The translations under genes and the position numbers were made by a program. This document shows positions 23,293 to 35,200 of a stretch of 64,000 nt of DNA, piece after piece (position 1 is the first letter of the stretch; every line of letters begins with the position of its first letter). Under the pieces are notes generated by a model, which saw only the letters and a list, made by a program, of their open reading frames with translations, searched no databases and was not told where the DNA came from. The DNA is from Pycnopodia helianthoides (lineage: Eukaryota; Echinodermata; Asteroidea; Forcipulatida; Asteriidae): the NCBI GenBank assembly GCA_032158295.1, contig CM063251.1:19907433-19971432 (forward strand), written 5' to 3'.

Positions 23293-26200
23293 ATGTCGCA
23301 AACACCGCACATCGACTACGGTCAGTACCAGGAGACTGCAGCTGCTAAACTGAAGAGAAAGGCCGTCAACGAACCGTTTGTTCCGCTTGGTAAGATACAA
23401 TCATGTTAATTTATGATGCTCGGTGCATATGACCAAGAAACACAATAAAGGAGACCACTTTGTAACCGTCACTGTAGCAGTATTTTTCAGGGGTTGTATT
23501 TTTTTTTACCTGAAACCACCCCAAACGTGTTTCGACGTGAGAACGGACATTGAAAATAATTGAATTGATTATTATTTTTTGTTTTCAAATCGCCCTCAAA
23601 TTTCCATTAAAAATGGATGGAAAAAGTCTTTGTTTTTCGGGGGTGTATGCTGATCTGGGCCCAATTTCATAAAGCTGCTTAAGCACAGAAAGTAGCTCAG
23701 CACAACAAAGTTCTGCTTACCAGAGTAAGGTTACCACCCAAAATACATTGTCATGTGACACCATTTCTGACTGGTATCCTGCTAATTTTTGCTAAGCACA
23801 CAATTTGTAAGCAAAAATGTCTGATTAAGCAGCTCTATGAAATTGGGCCCCAACGATCAACAGATAGTTTCTTACAAATGTGTACGCCATCTTATTTGCA
23901 ACTTCGAGAGACGTGTCAATCGTTTGAATTTGTCCATGCACTCGAGTGTTTCACTGACCAATAACACTGGACTTTATAAAGCTCCCACATGCCACATGTA
24001 GTTCTAATTATAATGCATGGCTGTGCCCTCAATAAAATAATTTGTCATCTCTATAAAGATGGCCGACTTTACATTGTGTGACAACAAGTGGATAGGATCT
24101 GTAAGATTCCATTCAATTCAATATTACGTTTATTCCATACTCTTGTTGAAAAAAAAAGAACAATAAATTGTGAGAATTAAACAGTACATAGAAATGTAAC
24201 AAAATCTAAAGCGCATTAAAGAGTTTTAGTCTTCAAGCAAACAAAAACATTTCAGTGCCGCAGGACATCAACTAATTGTTCATTAATTAAAACACGAAAT
24301 ATTTTCGTCAGTTAAAACAAGGTTCTGTTATATACAGTCCTGTGAAAAAATAAACCATACACTACCTCAATTATTTTATTGCACTTGTGTACAAGATAAT
24401 GCAATCATGCGGTTAAATCACTGTAAACACAATTTATTTTAACTGTTTAATTTGTGTTAAAAAACTGAGCAGGCAATGAGCAGGAGCTTAGTGGCAATTG
24501 CCTCCGTGGGCTCCAAAGCAATGAGCAGGAGCTTAGAGGCAATTGCCTCCGTGGGCTCCAAGGCAATGAGCAGGAGCTTAGAGGCAATTGCCTCCAATGG
24601 CTTCAAGGCAATGAGCAGGAGCTAAGTGGCAATTGCCTCCGTGGGCTCCAAAGCAAGGAGCAGGAGCTTAGAGGCAGTTGCCTCCGTTAGCTCCAAGGCA
24701 ATGAGTAGGAGCTAAGAGGCAATTGCCTCCGTGGGCTCCAAGGCAATGAGCAGGAGCTTAGAGGCAATTGCCTCCGTGGGCTCCAAAGCAATGAGCAGGA
24801 GCTTAGTGGCAATTACCTCCGTGGGCTCCAAGGCAATGAGCAGGAGCTTAGAGGCAATTGCCTCCATTGCCTCCAATGGCTTCAAGGCAATGAGCAGGAG
24901 CCCTCCCACAGACAAAAAATGCAAATGAGCTAAGCCTTCATTTTACGCTAAGCAGTCGTAGAGGCTGCTTCAAGCTCTAAATATTTAAGCAGTTGACCAC
25001 TTCTATGAAGGCTTAATATAAGCAGTTAATTACTGTCTAAATGAAGCTCTATGTTGCTTCTTTGAAGGCTTAATGTAAGCAGTTAAATGTCTAAATGAAG
25101 CTCTATATGTTGTTTCTATATGAAGGCTTAAAGCAGTTGACTGTCTAAATGAAGCTCTGTTCATAAACCTGAGGGCCCAATTACATGCTCTGCTCACAGT
25201 GCAATACTGTGCTTGCGATCACCATTATTCACTTACAGAACAAGTGCCAAATTTCTGTGCAACTGCAAGTGCAACTGTAAGCAAAGAATATAACATGTAT
25301 AACAAGAAGTTTGCAATATACGTGTATAACAAAATTCCCCGGTGAAAAACAGGCATGATACAATTCCCTTCTTCCGTAGCGTTGATTCTAGTGCTTCCAT
25401 TTTCAGATACTTGAAGACTGATACTTTCAAATAACTGTCGATGTTGAAATGACATCTTGGACTTGCAGGCTAAAAATAACTTCACACAATATCCATTGTA
25501 ATTTAAAAAGGGAGCACATCTTCTTCCAACCTTCCTTTAAGCAATTAGTGTGTTTGAGCTTGACTTGAAGTACTAGTAGTGCTGCCTCCAGACTCAGAGC
25601 CATGCTGCACCATCGATCATATAAAACTGTTGCATCTGATGAAAATGATTGTCTCTCCATTCGAGCAATAATTCAGGCACACACTGTGCATTAAAGCTTG
25701 TACCTGATCCATGATGATTTAATGTTACAACTACATCTCACATTGTTGAGAAACAAATCCATGGCATCTCTAATCATCAAAGGAAATTCCTCCATGCTCC
25801 GATATGTTGACAAAAACAAAGTGATGTTGATGTACACATTACAAGTCATACCATCCATGGTCATACATAGTGTAGGGCCTATACAGCAGAAAATAGCTTA
25901 CCATTTGTTATATCCTTACTAATTCTCTTCAAACTTCCATGTTCTGTCATGTTTGTTTCTCTATTGTCTTGTTTAATGTCCACTGAGTAGAATATAACTT
26001 CCATTGCTTGCAAGTGTTTTTTTTTACCTAATTGTGGTATAGAAGCATAAACACCAACACCTTCAACACAAGCAGTGCTTCCAGTAACCATTGAACTTCC
26101 AATATGAGTGCCAGTTGGAATTCAAACACAGGAAGTGTTGTGCAATGGACAGTGTCAAGTTACACTCTTTGCAAGGCCCCCTAAGCCTTCATTTCTTCAA

Positions 26201-29200
26201 ACTTTTTAGAATTAGCCTTCGACTGCTTAGATGAAAAAGTTGTGGATTTCTTGACTAATTAATTCCAACAAAAACTCCTGACTGCCTATGAAAATGCATT
26301 TGACTTTGAATGACTACTTTTGGACTGCTTATTAAGCAGTCTGTGTAACCAACAGCTTACAGACTGCTTAATAATTCCAATCGACTGCCTAGTTAAGCAG
26401 TCAAAGCAGTAGACATGCTTACGACTGCTTATAGACTGCTTAATAAGCAGTTTTCTATGGTAAGGGGTTACATTGTACCTTTAGCCTTTTTATAATGCAC
26501 AGTGAAATCACCCTTAATTTTGCCTTCAAGGCTTCACTGAATTTGTGTTTTCTTTAAATACGTAAATCTTAAACTATGCGTAAATCTACTCGGAGTTTAA
26601 AAAATAACAAGTTGCCCTAATTCACCATTTTACGTGTAATTCTTAGTTTGAAGAATTTTGTAACAAGTTTCTAAGGTTAGATTTTGTTTATTTTGTTCTC
26701 TTCTCATACATCTGTGTGTAGTATGGCATTGAAATATCAATCAAGTGTTGCATTTCAGCTGACACTTCTGGTTCAGCTTTGGGTTTCGGCTTCAAAAAGC
26801 AAGAGTGGCTACGGAAATTCTGAAAAGGCTCTGTGTATTTGATAGTGTGGAGCAGTTCTTGACTGACTGTCCAGTTGTCTACAACCTCAACCCCAGGTTC
26901 CCATCTAAGTAATGCATCACTGTACGGGATCCCTAATTTTGTGCAAAAATTGGACAGAACACCTTCTGGATCGTTTAGAAGGTCATCAGAATCTATGATG
27001 ATAGGGTCAGTGTCCAGACCTTTTTCTTTGACGTGTGAATATAATTCACACGTTGTCTTTACAAAAGATATCACATTCTCAAATGAAATTTTGCTAACGT
27101 CTACTGTCGCTGGCAGTACGCCGTGCTTGACCATGCGGGTACTCATTTCTGTCATTGCTATGCTCCATGACGGCAAGACCTTTGCAGGGTTGCGGATTAG
27201 GAAGGCATGACGGTAACCAGAATCAGGAAGGGAGTCAAACTTTCCCTTGATGCTAAACGTGAGCTCTTTGCTGAACACCAACTTCTTGTCGGGGTACGCT
27301 GTCTCCATGTGGTGTTTCAGCCACTCGTACGTGCAGATCGCGCTGTTGAAACCTGTGCCTGGATCGGATTGGGCAACTGCTGATGCAGGTGTTATCTCGG
27401 TTTTCCTGTCAAAGAACATTCCGTCAGGTCCAAAGAAGTTCGAAGCAGTGTACATCTCAAACAGCATCTTGGAGTCGGGGACACCACTCATACACTTCAG
27501 AAAAGTAGAAGAGACAGTCCGGGGATAAGACCAAAGGATGACTTTGATTTGCTTGGCCATTGTTATTACTCTCTCTTTCCAGATGGAATCAAGTCACACA
27601 GTTGAAACCTTTCATACGTTCTGAAATGAGAACAAGTCAATCAACTGTGAAGTTTCTTTCTCAGGAAAACTTAACTTGCATCATAAATAAAACTGAATAA
27701 ATCCTTTTTGAGTCACAAAATTGTGTACAAGATCGATAGCTACAGTAAAGTGAAAATTTAATAACAATATTAATAATTTTTGGTTCGTATATAGGAACAC
27801 CGCACATCCTAGTAGCTGGATCAAGGCACTTTACAACATTGTTTTCCCTGTTCATCGGGCGTACTTTTAGACAACTCTTCTAACTTTCTCAACTCCCTGG
27901 GGAGCATACAAACCCAAGCTGCTTAAAATTAGCGCTAAGGGGTTAATCAAACACAATACTGTCTCAGCCCTCTCAGGTTCCCATTTATACACCTGGGCTA
28001 AGAGAAGCAACTATGATTAAGTGCCTTGCTCAAAGACATTTAAGTGCCATGACCGGGAATCAAACCCACTCCCCGATGGTTCAGCCATCAGAGCTTGAGG
28101 GCGATGTAGTAGACTGCTCAGCCACGACACACCACGGGGGACACGTTATTATGTGGTGTGCACTCTCCATGCAAGGATGTTCAAAGTGGCAACAAAAAAC
28201 TGAAAAATCCCATTTCAAATTACATCATCACAATGCCAATAGACCGTGCAAGTCTTGCGCGTCTTCGAACATTTTTGGGACCACTTTGGTCCCCCGTTCA
28301 TCGCTTTTTACGCGTGAAGGAAACAAACTTGCGCGCTTTATCGGTCCCGATGTTCGAATACGGGCGCAAGACTTGCACAGTCTATAGTGATTGTCTGGCC
28401 CGTAGGGGCCCACTTTGACGAATTGGCCTAATGCATGTATGTAATTCGGTGTACATCAACATTCAATAAAAAAATACATTTTACAACAAAATACCAATAC
28501 AATCCTGAATCAGACACCCTCACCCTGAAAAGGGGGAAACAAGACAATAGAATAAAGAATTCAATTCAACTCAAGAAGAGATTTATTCTACAATGTATAC
28601 TCTTTGAGAAATTACATCCATGATTAAAGGAACATTACAGAATTGGTAAGAAAAAAACTTGTAAAATATACTTTTTGATCACAGATTTACATAAAACTTA
28701 CACGGTCTAATGATGATGACAGTAGAAAACATCCCTTGAAATATTTTTGTCTGAAATGCCATATTTGATGAGAAATGATTAAACTAATTTCCGATTGGAG
28801 TTTCATCGCTCAGTGAGCGTTTTATTCATTTTGTTGAATCTATATGATTTCATGCAAATGTGTAGTCGGTTTTTCACTAATTTCTTGTGACCCAGATGGC
28901 CGATCGATCTCAAACTTCTACAGGTTTGTCAGTTTATGTATATGGTGTATTACATAAAGTGCTTACACTGCCAGCAACTGTTTTGTTAGCAAATACCAAT
29001 TCTGTAATGTTCCTTTAAAAGACAATCGGTACATAAGTTTCTAGAGTAAAACCTCACAACACTGATCACACTTGCAGTTCAGGTACATGTAGTAGGCCTA
29101 CGTGTAAAGGTATGCAGTTTATAAACTTTTTTGATAAATTTACTAAACACTTACGATCAGAAAAACTCCAGTACACTTGTTCTAAATCTACCACGTCTCA

Positions 29201-32200
29201 CATCAGCAAGCCACATCCCAGTAATGCACTAGAACGGCGGGTGATCACACTCTAGCATTTTAGGTGATCATTGAATTGTAACTTGAATAATTTCTATTTT
29301 ATTGTCCGCCACTCCCAGTTTACCTTGACCGACCATCATTTTTTACGGCACAACCCTGAACAAAAGTTGTAATAAAAACCGGAACACATCAAGAACAATT
29401 TACATATGTCTCTTGTGGTTTGAGCCATCTATTTAACGGATTATCCTACCAGCAAAAAAAAAATACCAACATTGATTTAATAGCTTTACAACAGTTATGA
29501 TACCAGCTATTAGGCCAAACAAAAGAATAGTTGTGTTTCCTATTACACTGTGGTAGGGGAATAGGGTAGGTACATGTAGGTAGGCAACAATTTTTTTTTG
29601 CTTAAAGTTTTTATGGTTCCGAAAATTAGGGTAGGCTAATGTTCCGATATTTTTTATTTTGCACGCTCAATTGAAAGACTGACCATGTCAAATTTGTTGT
29701 TGTAAATGTCAATAGTACCTATCAGCACTGTTTATTCACTGATTTGATGGTTTGTGAATACATGTATCTGACTTAATGTTAAAAAATCGCAAAAAATGTA
29801 AACCTTGTGGAACAGGTTCGTTTGTGTGGTTTCTAGGCTTAATTTCAGGCCAAGGCTACTTTCAGAATGTCTAATAATTTAAAAATAAGACGTTGGGAAA
29901 GTTTTTAACAAAATATTAGTTCCACAGATGAAAAGATTAGTTCCACATTTAAATGATGTGCTCGGACTGTTTTTTATGCGAGTCCAAAACCTTTGCCTTT
30001 CCTGCATCATGCGGCTGTTGTCTCAAACAACACCAGGGGTTTCCCTTGTTTTTTCACTCGTCGGACAGGAAAAACTAGTATTATTAGTAAAAATACAAAA
30101 ACTGAAATCTCTATATCCATCCTCATATCAAGAAACAGGTCTCACAGGTTAGTACATGAAGCAAACTAACCTCTGTGACGCACCTGGTAATCAAGAAACA
30201 GGTCTCACAGGTTAGTACATGAAGCAAACTAACCTCTGTGACCTGGTAATCAAGAAACAGGTCTCACAGGTTAGTACATGAAGCAAACTAACCTCTGTGA
30301 CCTGGACTGTAATCAGAAACAGGTCTACAGGTTAGTACATGAAGCAAACTAACCTCTGTGACCTGGTAATCAAGAAACAGGTCTCACAGGTTAGTAGCTA
30401 CATGAAGCAAACTAACCTCGTGACCTGGTAATCAGAACAGGTTCACAGTTAGTACATAAGAAATAACTCTGTGACCTGGTGATTTATTTATTTGTTTATT
30501 TCCAGGCAAGCAGTACATACAAAGAATAAACAATATAAATATGACTACACAGAGTACAAGCCTGCGGATAACCAGAAAGCAAAAATAATCACTATCTAAA
30601 GGCGATCCAGACAATAAAAATCAACAAAGGCACAAACAAGTACAAGGACAAAAACTTCATAAAAATTGTAAAAATAGCACATAAAATATCATATCAAATA
30701 CAAATATATATAAAATCTATTAATTAAAATTCCCAAAAAGTACCTGGCAGCAAATTTTGTATAAAAAATGGATTAACCAGAAAAAACTCACATCCTCCCT
30801 CCTTTCAAAAAGGTAGGAGTAATTAAAAAATTCCCAAGATTAAATATGGTTTCTGTTTTTAAACCCCTATATCCATACTCATGTCAAGGAACAGGGGTCG
30901 ATTTCACAAAACTCTTCCTAACTTAGAACTAGTCCTAGGCAATGCAGAATAGACTAGCCTGCAATGCTAAGATAGGACTAGTCCTAAGTACTGGTCCTAA
31001 CTTAGGACTAGTCCTATTCTTGCATTGCTGATAGCTATTAGGACAGTACTAGGATATCTATCTCTTAGCATTGCCTAGGACTAGTCCAAGTTAGGAAGAG
31101 TTTTGTGAAATCGAAACCCCAGGTCTCACAGGTTAGTACATGAAGTGCTCAAACTAACCTCTGTGGCCTGGTAATTAAAAAATTCCATGATTAAATACAA
31201 GTGCACTGTTTTTTAATCCCTGTATCCATCCTCATATCAAGGAACTACAGAGATAAAGTGGTGGCCGGATGCGGAATTTTAGCCGGGGCGGCTTGAGTAT
31301 TATTTTAAATAAAGATTAAACTTAACTTCTAACCTGCAGGTCCAAAGTTTACTGAGGTTTTTACGGCAACAAAAATAGAATTTGTGGCCACCTCAAATGA
31401 CAGGAGCTTCAACTGCTCAAATTTGTCTCAGTTTAAAACAAACCCAACAGATAAGCTTGTGTCTCCTAAAGTACTACTACTAACTATTCCTTCTTCCATA
31501 GTCCTATACACACTGCGCGGGAAACCTGTGTGTCCGCGCGCCTTGTGTACTGCTTCTAGCTCGCTGTCGCGTCGCACGAACCGAGAGTAACCATCACGAA
31601 AAATTCCGAGCGCACTCAGCGAAATGAATCGGATGACATGGTGTGCCGGTACGTACGATTGAAGTAACCGAGGTACGAAATGGCAAAGATACAATGTAGG
31701 AAAAACTATAAATGAAATGGCAAAGGTTTGAAGTGTCTGACAATCTTGTTTGAATGAATAAAAAATAGAGGGAAAAAAATTAAAAATCCAGGACGATGTG
31801 CACAAAAAGGAGGTTTAGGGTCCGCACCATAATATTTTATTTTATACCGGTTTTATTTAAATAAAAAGATACAGGGTCGGCGTGATTTTCTAGGGACGCG
31901 ACAGTCGGGTAACCGGAAACACAACTATTCTTTTGTTCGGCCTTATAAGAATTTGTTCCCATGATACTTAACGATCTCCTTGATTTTCTCAAGTTTTTGC
32001 AGCACTGCTGTGACTTTTTTGAAGTCTGATAAAACAGTGACAGTATAGGCGGGTTATGGCTCCTTAAGTTATTTTGTTCAGGACATCGCTGAAATCAGCT
32101 ACCTTGTACATATGGACTTTGTTTTGGAATATTTCAAATTCCATTCACTCAAAAACCACTATAAGTTTTGCATTTTATGGTTCAATTGTTATTACATGTA

Positions 32201-35200
32201 CTGTGACACTTCTTGCTTTGAGTAAACTAAAAATTTAGTACTGTTTGTATTGGTCACTACTTTCTTGAAATGTTTCCTGTACATCCTCTGCTATGCGGCA
32301 CACCCTTCAGCGCTTGGTCATGTGACCTTTTGCTCATGATGTAAACTAAGTGGTGGATATGCTAATTAGGACGGGCATACGTGCATTGCAGAAGACTCAT
32401 TCTCAGGACTGTATACAGTGCTCACAATAAAGTTAAAATGCAACATTTTTTTAGATGCCATTCAGTAAGAAACAAATAATAATTTTTCGAAATTGTGGCT
32501 GCAGGGTGAGTCAAAACAAATAACTGAAAATTGAAATTCAGTTTGTATTTAAACTAATGGAAAAAAGAGGAAAAAGTACCCAGCTGGCCCAGATCGTCGT
32601 CTGGCACGACTATGCACTGTTCGCTTGGCCCCTACTAGTATGTGCTGTTGCTTCCGTCCACCTTCCTATGCTATGCTACCATTGAGCCCTGTACAAAAGT
32701 TTCATGTGCTTGCCAATTTCATTTCTGATTTTAAACTACTAAGTTATTTTTAAACCAAAAAAAGCCATTGAAAACTACTGATGTTGGAGACCTTTGATCT
32801 AAAATATCTGCGTCATTTGAGGTATTACTTTGTTCTTCAGTGTATACGATATATTATTAGGTCATTTAATATTTTAAAAATCAAAAATTTGACTGGATGG
32901 TTGGGTCAAAACAATTTTGAGAAAATTTCAATTTTCTTTTACATTGACTATTCTGAATGGCCCTTAAAACAAGCCAAAATTATAGTGTTTTAACAGGTGG
33001 ATTGAGTACAGGTACTTTGTTTATACTAGACTTTGCTACATTGTGTAAGGCCAATTTCAAACCTGTTTGAAAGTAGGTCTTTACCAAAATGCGTACTACA
33101 AGAATGTCGAGGAATGATTTCATCAAGCAATTTTGCACTGCAGCATATTTGTTGCACACACTTTAAATGCTAATATTGAGTAGCAAATAATGATTTTTGA
33201 GCAGCAGCTAATAATAGAATGTAGTGTGTAGCATTTTGTTATAACATTGGAAATCGTTCACTGATGTCCATAATAACCAGTGTTGTAGTCGAGACCTGGG
33301 AGTCCGAGACTCAGACCGAGACCGAGACCGAGACCTGGAGGTCCGAGACCGAGACCGAGACCCTAAGGTCCGATTCAAGACCGAGACCTTGTGGTCCGAG
33401 ACCGAGACCTCGAGACCACATGTGTAAATTACATACATGTAATAAAATTAGACACATAATAATGAAATTAAAGTCTTTTATTGGTGTAAAACAAGCTGAG
33501 TATGTCTTTTGCTGTTAGATAATTACTGTGAAATCTTTTGTGTACTTGTTTTACAACATACTGCACTGGATAATACAATATTTATCAACAATCAAATATA
33601 ATAAGTTTGTTCTGTCGGATTCAGGAATGTGCCAAAACAGTTGTTTTTTGTATAGGTACCTGTCCATTTACAGAATATCTTCATTGCACTTCAGCTCAGA
33701 AACATCAACATGGACAAACGTGCATTGTCAATGGGGTTGTTCTAATGTAAAAACGTTACATTTTTTTTCCACTTTCATGAATATATACAAAAGTGAAACT
33801 AAGATATGGCTTAATCAGTGTTATAATTGACATTTAATTTGCAGTTTACTGAGAATCATGAGCAATGAAATCAATTTGAGTAATGTTAATTTGTGTTATT
33901 TACTTGGCTTTATGGGCCCGACTTAAAATGTATAGTGAATACTGATCTTGTCCTGATAATCCGTGATTCGATTTGTCGTTGAGCAAAAAATGCAAACTGC
34001 AGAATGTTTCTTTTTACCTTCTTTGGTGTTCATGATCTCTTTATGGTCCTTACAACCAAATCTTATCACAGCAGAATTACTGGACATCTTGTGATAATCG
34101 TTAAAGAAAAACCGAAAACTTTATTTTATCATGCTACTCTAGCGAACTCGTACTGTAGTAAATGCACCTGTTTGCACCATGCGCGATGCACCTGTTTACC
34201 TTTCACAACGAGTGTGTGTTTTGGTCATAGCTAGAAACTCGCTCCCAATTTTATCGAACTCATGATGGGTAAAGCCGATGGCACAAGCACACACATGGAG
34301 TTCACACACACATGGCACTATGTACATGTACATGTACAGTACATATAGCTCGCTGCGTGCAAGCTCACACAACTACAAGCGAGGTTGTCTGTACAAACTG
34401 CAAGTTTTCTTAAACTATTTGCTATCTGAATAAATCAAATAAATTTGCATATTTTGCTGGTCTCGAAGCGAGACCAGGCAAATATTCGAGACCGGAAGGG
34501 TCCGAGACCGAGACCAAGACCGAGACCAAGACCGAGACCACAGGGTATCGAGACCGAGACAGAGACCGAGACCGAGACCGAGACCAGCAAAAAGTGGTCT
34601 CGAGACCGAGACCAAGACCCGTCTCGAGACCTACAACACTGATAATAACCAATCTAGTTTGTGTACTTCTGTTAATTCGTTTCTTTGAGTTTTGGATGGG
34701 ATACAACTCAGTTATTGCGTGTGCTTGTAATTTTGACTGCACACGAACATGCCTTACTCATGTTGTCGCTGCCTACTCTAGTACATAGCATTGTTTCCTC
34801 AAAAACTGTTGGTCAAATTTAAAGGAACATTACAGAATTGGTTTTGCTAACAAACAGTTGCTGGCAGTGTAAGCACTTTATGTAATCCACCATATACATA
34901 AACTGACAAACCTGTAGAAGTTTGAGATCGATCGGCCATCTGGGTCACGAGAAAATAGTGAAAAACCGATTACACATTTGCATGAAATCATATAGATTCA
35001 ACAAATGAATAAAACGCTCACTGAGCGATAAACTCCAATCGGAAAATTAGTTTATTCATTTCTCATCAAATATGGCATTTCAGACAGAAATATTTAAAGT
35101 GATGTTTTCTACTATCATCATCATTAGACTGTGTAAGTTTTATGTAAATCTGTGATCAAAAAGTATATTTTACAAGTTTTTTTCTTACCAATTCTGTAAC

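Noticed and set aside
26875..27528. Plus-strand open frames of 93-111 aa
   Set aside because: They are shadows on the opposite strand of the sulfotransferase-like gene and show no motif.
31384..31805. Small genes on both strands in the CpG-rich patch
   Set aside because: Open frames of 68 and 125 aa lack domains and usable splice borders; high CpG alone does not support a gene.
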